Of a stretch of 64,000 nt of DNA, positions 44,261 through 52,981 are shown in pieces. The position numbers were made by a program, and so were the translations under genes. The notes under the pieces are model-generated. The model had not been told where the DNA came from, made no database searches, and saw only the letters and a program-made list of their open reading frames with translations. How positions within the stretch are numbered: the stretch's first letter is position 1; each line of letters opens with the position of its first letter. The DNA lies in NCBI GenBank assembly GCA_964653075.1, contig CAZZAX010000004.1, positions 1 through 64,000 on the forward strand, given 5' to 3'. Origin of the DNA: NIOZ-UU13 sp964653075 (GTDB lineage Bacteria; Planctomycetota; Phycisphaerae; Sedimentisphaerales; Anaerobacaceae).

Positions 44261-47200
44261 ATGAATAAAGGTATTTTCACTGTTCTCGTATTGATCTTCT
44301 CTCTGGCGCCTGGTGCATGTATCGAGGAGGAGGAATTAGCGGACGCCGTGGGCGTTAAGGGCGGTTTTATTGTCTTCGTGGGCTGCGAAGATGGAAAACT
44401 GTTAGCTTCCCTGGGGGCAAACGACGGCTTCGTGGTGCAGGGACTTTCCGATGACCCGGAGGCCGTCAAAGCAGCCAGAGAACAGGTCAAATCCGCAGGG
44501 ACATACGGAAAGGTTTCTGTCGGGCTATTCAACGGCAAACAACTGCCCTACGTAGAGAGCCTTGTGAACCTGCTGGTAATCTCCGATGCCGGCGAGCTTT
44601 CCGCCGATGAGATCAAGCGGGTATTGGTTCCGGGGGGCATGGCTTTGATTAAAGAAGGGCTGGAGATATCCGGGATGAAGACAGCTCCCCTTGAGGCTCT
44701 TGAGGGATGGAAGAGTTTTAAGAAGCCCTGGCCGGGGGAGATCGACGAGTGGACACACTATCTCCACGATTCACGGGGAACATCGGTGTCCGATGACGTG
44801 ATTGCCGGGCACCCCAAGGGTTTGAGATGGACCGGCGGGCCGTTCTGGGCCAGGAGTCACGAACATACGGCCAGCCTGCAGGCTATGGTCTCGACTGCGG
44901 GCAGGATATTCTATGTGATGGATGAGGGGCCGACAGAATCTATCCAACTGCCGCCCGAACTCTTCCTTACGGCACGCGACGCCTTCAACGGCACTGTCCT
45001 CTGGAAACGACCTCTGCGCGACTGGTTCAATCCCCTCTATCCAGTCAAGAGCGGTCCCGGCTGGCTGCCCAGGAGACTGGTTGCCGTCGATGACAGGGTC
45101 TATATTGCCCCCGGTATAGGGCAGGACCTGCTCTGTATAGACGCCGCTACAGGAAAGACCGTTTGCACGTATGCCGGCACCGCCAGCACCTTCGAATTGA
45201 TCGTCTCGGATGGTATCGTCTTCGCAGCGGTGGATACTGACCGAAAGCCCAACGATTATAACCAGCAGCATGCGAACTGCTGGCAAGAGCGGGACCGGGC
45301 AAGCAAGATATGGGGATGGACCCGAGAGAAGGGCATGCGCGTTGTCAAGGCAATGGAGGCCGAAAGCGGCAACCTCCTCTGGGAAAAGGAAATGCCTGTG
45401 GTTCCGATGACTCTGGCCGCCGATAGTAGAATGGTGTGCCTTTATGACGGCATTTCTGTCATTTCTCTCGACAGGAACACCGGCACTGAACTCTGGAAGG
45501 CAAAGGTCTCGGAAGCGAAGCTTATCGGCACGGGATATAGCGGCCCGCGACTTGTCATCTGCCAGGACCGCGTTCTGTTCTCTCCGATGAGACAAATCTT
45601 CGCAATCTCCGCAGAGACGGGTAAGATACTCTGGTCCGTCAAGGACAAGCCTCGTTCAGGACACTTCAGCCTCGAGGATTTCTATATCATCGACAACATT
45701 GTATGGGCACTGCAACGGAGGAACAACGGCGCATTCACCACGTACAGCCTGGAGGATGGAACCCAGCTCGCTGAGTACATCAATCCGATACAGTCTTTCT
45801 ATATCCACCAGAGGTGCTATCCCGGCCGGGCCACCGTGAAGTACCAGCTGCCGCCGATAATGGGAACCCAGGTTTACGACATGGAAAAGGACAAGTGGTT
45901 CAATAATCACTGGATTCGGGGGGGCTGCGTTTATGGGAGCATGCCCGCTAACGGTATGGTCTATGCCACTCCAAATGCATGCGCATGCTATTACCAGTCC
46001 AAGCTCAACGGCTTCAACGCCGTCGCGCCAAAGGCCCAGTCAGCAGTGGCTTTGCCCCTCGAAGAGAGATGGGTGAAGGGGCCGGCGTACGGCAAATACG
46101 ATAAACAGGCCCAATATTCGGCCTCAGAGTGGCCGACTTTTCGCCACGACAATAGGCGCAGCGGGTACGTCAGAGCGAATGTTCCCGCCGAGGCCGAGCA
46201 GTCGTGGAAAAAGGACTTCGGCACAAAGATCAGCCAGCCTACAATTGCGGCCGGTAAACTTTTGCTGAGCGCTGTCGATGAACACACCGTCTATGCCCTT
46301 GACGCCGCTTCGGGCCGGGAAATCTGGCACTTTATCGCGGGCGGTCGCGTTGACTCTTCACCGACCATCTACAAGGGGCTTGCGATATTCGGTTGCGCAG
46401 ACGGCTGGGTGTACGCTCTGAGCACCGTAGATGGAGAACTCGCCTGGAAATTCCGGGCCGCACCCAGCGCACGCAGGCTGATGTCCTATGGTCAGCCTGA
46501 GTCGGTCTGGCCACTCTCTGGCAGCACGCTGATCCAGGATGGCAGGCTTTACTGCGTGGCCGGCCGCTCCATGTTCCTTGACGGCGGCCTGCGCATGCTG
46601 ATACTCAAGCCGGAAACGGGCGAACTTCTCTTTGAGAACATTATGGACAGCCGCATACCGGGTACTGACAAACAACTGCAGGACGTTCTGATGGGTAAAC
46701 ATATGCCTGTGGCAATGCCCGACATTCTCTCCAGCGACGGCCAATACGTGTACATGAAATCTCAGACCTTCACCATGGACGGCAAGCGCGTGCGCGTCAG
46801 GCCTCAGCGCCCGGACACACAGTACGACGAGGAAGTTCATCTCTTCTCGCCGATATCGTTTCTGGACGAGGGCTGGCACCAGCGGACGTACTTGATCTAC
46901 GGCCGAGCGGCCGGCGAGGGGTGGGCGGAATTCCAGCTACCACCCAAGCGGGTTCCCTGCGGTCGCATCATGTGCATCGATGAGGACAATGCCTATTCGT
47001 ACGGGCGGGACCCGGAGCTGTTGTGCAATACTTCCGTCAGTGAATATCGGCTCTTCAGCGCAGGTAAAAGACCTCAGCGTAAGGTGGGAATTCCCAGGCT
47101 CGAAGGCACGTGGATCAAGGGCAAATACCCCAGTGACAATCCCCTGGCGGCCCACTCAGTGGACTGGAAACAACTTGCACAGCAGCCAAGGGAAAAACTT

Positions 47201-47548
47201 AGCGCCCTGGACTATAACTGGATCCTGGAGGAACCCGAGATACTGGCAAAGGCCATGGTCCTGGCAAATGACCGGCTATTTATCGCAGGCCCCCGCGACG
47301 TGGCGGACGAAAAGGCGCTCTGGGGCCGTTCGAACGAAAAGATTTTCCAGGAGAAGATGGCAGCACAGGCCGCGTGGTTTAAGGGCGAACATGGCGGCAT
47401 CATGCAGGTCTTCTCCAAGAAGGACGGCAGGAAGCTGGCCGAGAAGAAACTGGCCTATCTGCCGGCCTTCGATGGCCTGGTCGCTGCAAACGGCAAGTTG
47501 TATATGATTACTGAATGCGGCTCTGTCCTTTGTTACGAAGGGAAATAG
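44261..47548 (+). CDS. Exported PQQ-like beta-propeller protein with N-terminal degenerate methyltransferase domain
   Basis: A 1095-residue protein. A signal peptide spans about residues 1-20. Residues 25-140 have the strand-helix order of a Rossmann methyltransferase (GGFIVFVGCEDGKLLASLG at the motif I position, LVNLLVISDAGELSADEIKRVLVPGGMALI at motifs IV-VI), but the SAM-binding Gly-x-Gly pattern is degraded. From about residue 160 to 1090 PQQ-dependent-dehydrogenase-type repeats predominate: LLCIDAATGKTV, SLDRNTGTELWKA, FAISAETGKILWS, YALDAASGREIWHF, YALSTVDGELAWKF. This architecture recurs in Planctomycetota. No cofactor-binding or catalytic motif is secure. It may hold or read a surface or periplasmic ligand; function unknown. 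Confidence 0.87.
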   Translation: MNKGIFTVLVLIFSLAPGACIEEEELADAVGVKGGFIVFVGCEDGKLLASLGANDGFVVQGLSDDPEAVKAAREQVKSAGTYGKVSVGLFNGKQLPYVESLVNLLVISDAGELSADEIKRVLVPGGMALIKEGLEISGMKTAPLEALEGWKSFKKPWPGEIDEWTHYLHDSRGTSVSDDVIAGHPKGLRWTGGPFWARSHEHTASLQAMVSTAGRIFYVMDEGPTESIQLPPELFLTARDAFNGTVLWKRPLRDWFNPLYPVKSGPGWLPRRLVAVDDRVYIAPGIGQDLLCIDAATGKTVCTYAGTASTFELIVSDGIVFAAVDTDRKPNDYNQQHANCWQERDRASKIWGWTREKGMRVVKAMEAESGNLLWEKEMPVVPMTLAADSRMVCLYDGISVISLDRNTGTELWKAKVSEAKLIGTGYSGPRLVICQDRVLFSPMRQIFAISAETGKILWSVKDKPRSGHFSLEDFYIIDNIVWALQRRNNGAFTTYSLEDGTQLAEYINPIQSFYIHQRCYPGRATVKYQLPPIMGTQVYDMEKDKWFNNHWIRGGCVYGSMPANGMVYATPNACACYYQSKLNGFNAVAPKAQSAVALPLEERWVKGPAYGKYDKQAQYSASEWPTFRHDNRRSGYVRANVPAEAEQSWKKDFGTKISQPTIAAGKLLLSAVDEHTVYALDAASGREIWHFIAGGRVDSSPTIYKGLAIFGCADGWVYALSTVDGELAWKFRAAPSARRLMSYGQPESVWPLSGSTLIQDGRLYCVAGRSMFLDGGLRMLILKPETGELLFENIMDSRIPGTDKQLQDVLMGKHMPVAMPDILSSDGQYVYMKSQTFTMDGKRVRVRPQRPDTQYDEEVHLFSPISFLDEGWHQRTYLIYGRAAGEGWAEFQLPPKRVPCGRIMCIDEDNAYSYGRDPELLCNTSVSEYRLFSAGKRPQRKVGIPRLEGTWIKGKYPSDNPLAAHSVDWKQLAQQPREKLSALDYNWILEEPEILAKAMVLANDRLFIAGPRDVADEKALWGRSNEKIFQEKMAAQAAWFKGEHGGIMQVFSKKDGRKLAEKKLAYLPAFDGLVAANGKLYMITECGSVLCYEGK

Positions 47549-47716
47549 TTGGTGTAAGGCCTGGTGTGCTGTTACTTGTGAGCCTGGAACCGTCCGCTCT
47601 TTATGTCTTTTTCCTTAGATTGAATCGGTAAAAAACACATCAATATCTAAAAACTTTTTACAGGTAGCTTAGTCCAGGCTTATCTAAAGTAAATGTAGCG
47701 AATCTCCTTTGCATAC

Positions 47717-48088
47717 CTATATTTTAGCCAAATCTTTCACATAAAACAAATGCCCTGCACAGCGACAATCAGAAGCTCCAAAACCGGGCACGGCCAATTT
47801 ATATATGCCGCCAAGCTCCTTTGCTAATTGACATTCGAACTCCCGCGGTCCGGGAATAATAATCGCCCCAAACATCTCCGCCTGGGCTGATAGATAATCA
47901 ATATGCCAACGCAGAGTCTTTTTCTTTCTGTTATGACGTTCAATTCGTGCCGATAGATTCCGTTGAGCACTTCCGACATATAAGTACACTCCCTGGAGAA
48001 AACGAAACCTTCCGAATCGGCCTATCTGAATTTTCCGATCCTTCAGCATATAAAATACTGCAATGTATACTCCGGCATCCGAATTCAT
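47717..48088 (-). CDS. GIY-YIG nuclease-like protein (DUF123)
   Basis: A 123-residue protein from the ATG at 48086-48088; a longer frame to 48145 lacks similarity before it. GVYIAVFYM (GIY-like strand), GVYLYVGSAQRNLSARIERH (YIG-like strand with the catalytic Arg) and HIDYLSAQAEM are in family order. DUF123 proteins are small, stand-alone relatives of the GIY-YIG nuclease fold and often occur with endonuclease III genes. It lies 168 bases after the propeller gene, on the opposite strand, and has no partner. DNA nicking or structure-recognition activity is assumed from the family. Confidence 0.75.
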   Translation of the reverse strand: MNSDAGVYIAVFYMLKDRKIQIGRFGRFRFLQGVYLYVGSAQRNLSARIERHNRKKKTLRWHIDYLSAQAEMFGAIIIPGPREFECQLAKELGGIYKLAVPGFGASDCRCAGHLFYVKDLAKI

Positions 48089-48437
48089 TATTCCAATTAA
48101 CACCCTCGCAATTCCAAATAAAACGTAAAAAACCGACTTATTCATCCATAGAGCGATTAGGTATCACTTCTCCGCCTATCAATCAGGAACTGTTGATTCG
48201 TGTCTAATTTCTCTTCGATTAAATCCTATTCTTCATTCTATTTTCTGATAGCCTGCTGTCAATACATCTTCTTTTTCATAATCGAGAGTTGCTCTATATT
48301 GTGCAAGGACATTAGCTTATGCTTAAAACATTCGACGAAAGCAGCTACTGAACTTGTGTTTTCAAGGTAAGTCTGGTAAAGTAGCCTGAACTCGTTGCAC
48401 CCAGCAAAAAAAACGTAAATGTCAGCGATATAATGAA

Positions 48438-50504
48438 ATGACACGGAAATTCACACTAAAATCAAGAACCGCGGCTGATGAGATAAATTTTTCAGCGGAT
48501 CTCAATGAAGAACAACTGGCAGTAGCTACTGCACCGGGTGGTCCTATGCTGGTGATAGCCGGCGCTGGAAGCGGTAAGACCCGTGCTCTGACATATCGAC
48601 TGGCCTGGCTGGTTCATAATGGAGTGGAACCCTCACGCATAATGCTTGTTACCTTTACGAACCGTGCCGCCCGTGAAATGCTCAGCCGGGTGGAGGTTCT
48701 GGTCAAACAGAAGACTAAAGACATTTGGGGTGGTACATTCCATCATATCGCCAATCGGCTTCTTCGCCAGCATGGGAAGAAGCTCGGTATTTCCCCGGAT
48801 TTCACGATTTTGGACAGGGAAGACTCAAGAGACCTTATCGCATCCTGTGTTCAAGAGGCAGGGGTGGATATTCATAAAAGAAGGTTTCCAAGAAAATCGG
48901 TGTTGTCTGCGATTTCCAGCTTCGTTCAAAATACCCTCGAACCTTTGGAAGCCGTACTTATAAAACGCTATCCGATGTTTATTCGAGAGGCAGAGGAAAT
49001 TGAAAAGGTATTGGTTCTCTACACTGCCAGGAAGATGGAAAGACAACTGCTGGATTTTGACGATCTGCTCAGCTTCTGGCTCAGGCTTCTGAACGAAGAC
49101 GATAAAATTCGAAATCTACTTGCCAATCAGTTCTTGTACATCCTTGTCGATGAGTACCAGGATACGAATGCAATCCAGGGAGCAATAGTGGATTGTCTCG
49201 CCTCGAAACATCGTAATCTTACGGTTGTGGGAGATGACTCGCAATCCATTTACAGTTTTCGCGGAGCAAGCTTTAAGAATATTATTACCTTCAAAGAGCG
49301 ATACCCTGATGTTAAAGAATATCGACTTGAGACGAATTATCGTTCCGTTCCGGAGATACTCTCACTGGCCAATGCCAGCATAGAGCATAATAGCCGGCGG
49401 CTTCCCAAGCAGCTTCGAGCGAAAAGGCCGACAGGACTTAAACCTGCCATCGTTCCTACTCAAGACCACTTCGTCCAAACCCGGTTCATTGCAGAGTATA
49501 TTCTTCATCTGCTTGATGAAGGCCGGAATCTGAATGACATAGCTGTCTTGTATCGCAGTCATTGGCATTCACTTGAGATTCAATTGGAGTTCCAGCGCCG
49601 CAATATTCCATTTAGTGTTCGGGGAGGTTTACGTTTCTTCGAGCAGGCTCATATGAAAGATGTGTTATGTTATATGCGGATACTGCAGAATCCACACGAT
49701 GAGCTGGCCTGGTTAAGGCTGCTAAAAATGTTGCCGAGAGTAGGTAATGTTTTATCCCGCAAGATGTGGCATCATATCAACCAAGTGGACAACACTCTTA
49801 AGGTTGCTTGTGAGTCAGACACGGCCAGACTGCTTCCTGCCAGCGCAAGACCTTTTTATATGAATTTTGGTAAGCTCATCAAGGAATTGAAAAAACTAAA
49901 TTCCCCTGCAGAGGTTATAGATACGGTACTGGAGCGCAGCTACGACGACTATCTTGTGTCTCATTATGATGGAGCTGCGCTTCGCAAGCAGGACATTCGA
50001 GCTTTAGCTAACTTCGCCGCACAATACAATACTGTTGAGGCTTTCCTGGCTGATGTTGCCTTAACGGGAGAGTTTTCCGGAGAGACTGTTGTAACCGGGC
50101 CGGTTGAACAGGAATTTGTCATACTCAGCACGGTCCATCAGGCGAAGGGGCTGGAATGGCCCATTGTTTTCATTCCCTGGCTGGCAGATGGAAGGTTTCC
50201 GACAGATTTAGCTATAAATACACAAGAGGAAGTGGAAGAGGAAAGACGTGTCTTCCATGTGGCTGTAACCAGGGCCAAGGATGAGCTGTATCTGGTCGTT
50301 CCACAGCTTTATCGCAACCGGTCTCGAAGCTTAGTGATAATGAAACCGAGCCGCTTTCTGACAGAGATTAAACAGGATCTAACCGAGCATATGGAACTCG
50401 AAGAGAGCCTGCCACATTTGATAGCCGGCAAAGAACAAAATACTTTACCTATACAAGAACTTAAGAGTGGATTGAATACCCCTCAAGATGAGCTCATTGT
50501 TTAA
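48438..50504 (+). CDS. UvrD/PcrA-like superfamily 1 DNA helicase
   Basis: A 688-residue cytoplasmic ATPase with all UvrD motifs. It has Walker A AGAGSGKT (residues 41-48), TFTNRAAREM (motif Ia), VDEYQDTN (motif II), GDDSQSIYSFRGA (motif III), ETNYRS (motif IV), VHQAKGLEWPIVFIP (motif V) and VAVTRAKDELYLV (motif VI). It is a little shorter than typical PcrA/UvrD, with no long C-terminal tail. UvrD-type helicases unwind 3'-5' in excision repair and replication restart. A TATAAT box ends four bases before the ATG, so transcription would begin very close to or at the start codon. The end overlaps the next gene by 17 bases. Confidence 0.92.
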   Translation: MTRKFTLKSRTAADEINFSADLNEEQLAVATAPGGPMLVIAGAGSGKTRALTYRLAWLVHNGVEPSRIMLVTFTNRAAREMLSRVEVLVKQKTKDIWGGTFHHIANRLLRQHGKKLGISPDFTILDREDSRDLIASCVQEAGVDIHKRRFPRKSVLSAISSFVQNTLEPLEAVLIKRYPMFIREAEEIEKVLVLYTARKMERQLLDFDDLLSFWLRLLNEDDKIRNLLANQFLYILVDEYQDTNAIQGAIVDCLASKHRNLTVVGDDSQSIYSFRGASFKNIITFKERYPDVKEYRLETNYRSVPEILSLANASIEHNSRRLPKQLRAKRPTGLKPAIVPTQDHFVQTRFIAEYILHLLDEGRNLNDIAVLYRSHWHSLEIQLEFQRRNIPFSVRGGLRFFEQAHMKDVLCYMRILQNPHDELAWLRLLKMLPRVGNVLSRKMWHHINQVDNTLKVACESDTARLLPASARPFYMNFGKLIKELKKLNSPAEVIDTVLERSYDDYLVSHYDGAALRKQDIRALANFAAQYNTVEAFLADVALTGEFSGETVVTGPVEQEFVILSTVHQAKGLEWPIVFIPWLADGRFPTDLAINTQEEVEEERRVFHVAVTRAKDELYLVVPQLYRNRSRSLVIMKPSRFLTEIKQDLTEHMELEESLPHLIAGKEQNTLPIQELKSGLNTPQDELIV

Positions 50505-51717
50505 GAATGTGTGGGATTATATGGTTGGAATGAGAAGCCGAATGAATATATGGCGGAGAAGAAGAGGTGTACTTTGCAGTTCGATAGCTGCTATACTTGT
50601 GAGCGGGGCTATTTCAAACTTTTTCGTTTCAAATGATTTATATGCAGGAAATCCAAAAGGAATTAAACACGTCACCGTTTATCGAGAGAAACGTCGTTTT
50701 GGCGGCTGGCCGGCCAATCATGGAATCTGGTCCTGGGGAAACGAAATCCTGGTTGGTTTTAGCCGCGGACATTATAAAGATTTGGGGCCAAACCGCCATG
50801 CTATTGACCGTGAACGGTCGGAAGAACACCTCTTTGCACGAAGCCTGGATGGGGGCGAAACATGGTCCGTTGAGAATCCTGCTGAAAAAGGTGTTATCAT
50901 TCCTTATGGCGCAGCATTGCATGGCATACGGCCTCCACACTTAATCCCGAAAACACCGCTTGATTGCCCGGGTGCAGTTGAATTTACCCACCCTGGTTTT
51001 GCGATGACCCTTCGAATGTTAGATAATAATGTGGGGCCGTCTTTGTTTTACTATTCTTATGATAGAGGTAAGAATTGGAACGGCCCGTATATCCTCAAAG
51101 TACAAAATATAGATGGTATTGCAGCGAGAACAGACTATATAGTTAACGACAAGCTCGACTGCATGTTATTCTTAACGGCAGCAAAGAAGAACGGTCGAGA
51201 GGGGCGTCCATTTTGTGCCAGGACGTATAACGGAGGTAAAAGCTGGAATTTTGTTTCATGGATAGCGCCTGAGCCGAAAGGATTTTCAATTATGCCATCG
51301 ACTGTTCGTCTGTCGAAAACAGTTCTTCTGGCCGCAGTTCGCCGACGTGAAGGTAATAGAAGATGGATAGAGATATATATTTCCGAAGATAATGGAAATA
51401 CGTGGCGCTTCCTAAGCAAACCAGCATCTGACCTGGGTGAAGGCAATCCACCAAGTTTGATACGGCTTGCCGACGGCAGACTTTGCTTATCATATGGGTA
51501 TCGCGCTCAACCGTATGGAATTCGCGCACAAATAAGCTGGGATAATGCGAAAACATGGAGCAACCCCATACATTTGCGTGATGATGGCGCCGGCAGAGAC
51601 CTTGGATATGTTCGGTCTGTCCAACGTTCGGATGGGAAAATTCTTTTTGTTTACTATTTTTGTGATAAACAGTCTCCGGAACGTTATATCGCAGCAACTA
51701 TTTGGGATGGAAAATGA
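50488..51717 (+). CDS. Exported sialidase-like BNR-repeat protein
   Basis: A 409-residue protein. A hydrophobic signal (RRRRGVLCSSIAAILVSGAIS) starts at about residue 24, so the true start may be an ATG inside the frame (codon 15 or 19) rather than the ATG at 50488, which overlaps the helicase gene. The body has the Asp-box repeats of a six-bladed sialidase propeller: RSLDGGETWS, SYDRGKNWN, TYNGGKSWN, SEDNGNTWR and a degenerate SWDNAKTWS. An Arg in RGHYKD and Glu/Tyr positions fit exo-alpha-sialidase-like enzymes, but the catalytic triad cannot be confirmed by eye. Possible substrates are sialic acid or other nonulosonic acids, or rhamnose-type side chains. Confidence 0.8.
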   Translation: MSSLFKNVWDYMVGMRSRMNIWRRRRGVLCSSIAAILVSGAISNFFVSNDLYAGNPKGIKHVTVYREKRRFGGWPANHGIWSWGNEILVGFSRGHYKDLGPNRHAIDRERSEEHLFARSLDGGETWSVENPAEKGVIIPYGAALHGIRPPHLIPKTPLDCPGAVEFTHPGFAMTLRMLDNNVGPSLFYYSYDRGKNWNGPYILKVQNIDGIAARTDYIVNDKLDCMLFLTAAKKNGREGRPFCARTYNGGKSWNFVSWIAPEPKGFSIMPSTVRLSKTVLLAAVRRREGNRRWIEIYISEDNGNTWRFLSKPASDLGEGNPPSLIRLADGRLCLSYGYRAQPYGIRAQISWDNAKTWSNPIHLRDDGAGRDLGYVRSVQRSDGKILFVYYFCDKQSPERYIAATIWDGK

Positions 51718-51842
51718 GATTATATTCCCTCCTATTCAGATGATTATTTTGCTTGTTAGCTGATTTGTCACTGGTGCCTTTGTATCAGCATCTGAGTACG
51801 ATAATAATTTAACACTTCATACTGATGTTAGGATAAAAAGAA

Positions 51843-52604
51843 ATGGAAAAAACGAATCAACCTCCATTGTCTTATGCAGACCTGCTGGAATTAAAGCGAT
51901 GGAATACACCGACGATCTACAATGGCTGGGAACAGGTTACTAAATTGGATGCCGGTAAAGACGCCTTCAACCTGGAGGATTGCCGGGATTTCATGCTGGA
52001 AATGGGTCCGATGGTGGGATATGCCATGACTGTTGTGATAGAGCCGGGTAATCCTGAACACCCCAGGCAAAATCCAAAGGCATGGAGTGAGTATCGACGA
52101 TATATTGCGTCACTTTCTATGCCAAAGATAGTAGTAGTACAGGACCTGGACAAGCCGCGAACATTCGGCTCATTCTGGGGAGAAGTAAACAGCAGCATTC
52201 ATAAAGCCCTGGGATGTATAGGGACAATTACCGACGGTGCAATCAGAGACCTTGATGAAATGCATAATGTGGGATTCAAAGCAATTGCAAAGCGTCTGTG
52301 TGTCGGACACGCATATAGCCATCCCGTACGTTGGAATTGCAAAGTAGAGGTATTTGGACGGACCGTTAAACCCGGAGATTTGATCCATGCAGACAAACAT
52401 GGATTTATTGTTTTACCGAGGGAAGACCAAGATCAATTGCTGGAAGCAGCTCGATTTATGGATTCTAACGAATGCCAGACGATGATAGCGGCCGCAAGTA
52501 ACACCTCTGACTTGTCAACAGAAGAAAGACTTCAAGCCATTGACACAGCATGTGATAAATTCACTGTGAACATGGAAGCAAGGTTTGGCAGGAAAGGGAA
52601 ATGA
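51843..52604 (+). CDS. RraA/HMG-aldolase-family protein
   Basis: A 253-residue protein of the RraA-like superfamily. The core matches at GSFWGEVNSSIHKALGCIGTITDGAIRDLDEMHNVGFKAIAKRL, where GxITDGxIRD is the family signature. VFGRTVKPGDLIHADKHGFIVLP follows, with a metal-ligand Asp. Members either bind RNase E (RraA) or cleave 4-hydroxy-4-methyl-2-oxoglutarate-type acids; the longer size here (253 instead of 160) and the sugar-acid context of the window favour an aldolase or hydrolase role. It follows the sialidase gene by 125 bases; co-transcription is uncertain. Confidence 0.82.
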   Translation: MEKTNQPPLSYADLLELKRWNTPTIYNGWEQVTKLDAGKDAFNLEDCRDFMLEMGPMVGYAMTVVIEPGNPEHPRQNPKAWSEYRRYIASLSMPKIVVVQDLDKPRTFGSFWGEVNSSIHKALGCIGTITDGAIRDLDEMHNVGFKAIAKRLCVGHAYSHPVRWNCKVEVFGRTVKPGDLIHADKHGFIVLPREDQDQLLEAARFMDSNECQTMIAAASNTSDLSTEERLQAIDTACDKFTVNMEARFGRKGK

Positions 52605-52981
52605 TGAAGGAAAGGCCACTCTGTTTCGCTTGTTCAGCAGGTTAGTTTCAGGTATTAACCGTGCAAGAGGCGCCGGACATTGAAAACGTTACCAAATTTT
52701 TGACCTTCTGTAATACCTTGACTCTACTTGATTTTAAAGGGTTTATGAAATGAAAATATTTTCGAATTGGCAAATAACGGCCATCTGGGTTGCAGGCCAG
52801 TTGCAGGCGCAACTCGGCACAATGGGGTCATTTATGGTGGTGTTTCATGGATGCGCACCGGCCTGATTGGCTGGTTGGACCGGTCCGAAAAATTTCAGAA
52901 ATGAATGGACGGTCATTGACATTTAAGTCTTGTGAGGAGATATTTGACTATACCAAAACATGTTTATTAGGAGATTCAATT
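52605..52981. other. Intergenic region before the AOR gene
   Basis: 377 bases. A short 38-codon frame at 52750-52866 (MKIFSNWQIT...) has no recognisable family and no strong ribosome site. The frame of the AOR gene is open to 52790, but the true start is at 52982. No promoter box is clear. Confidence 0.4.

Noticed and set aside
52750..52866. 38-codon frame before the AOR gene
   Set aside because: Too short to judge, weak start context and no known family. Kept only as a note in the intergenic entry.
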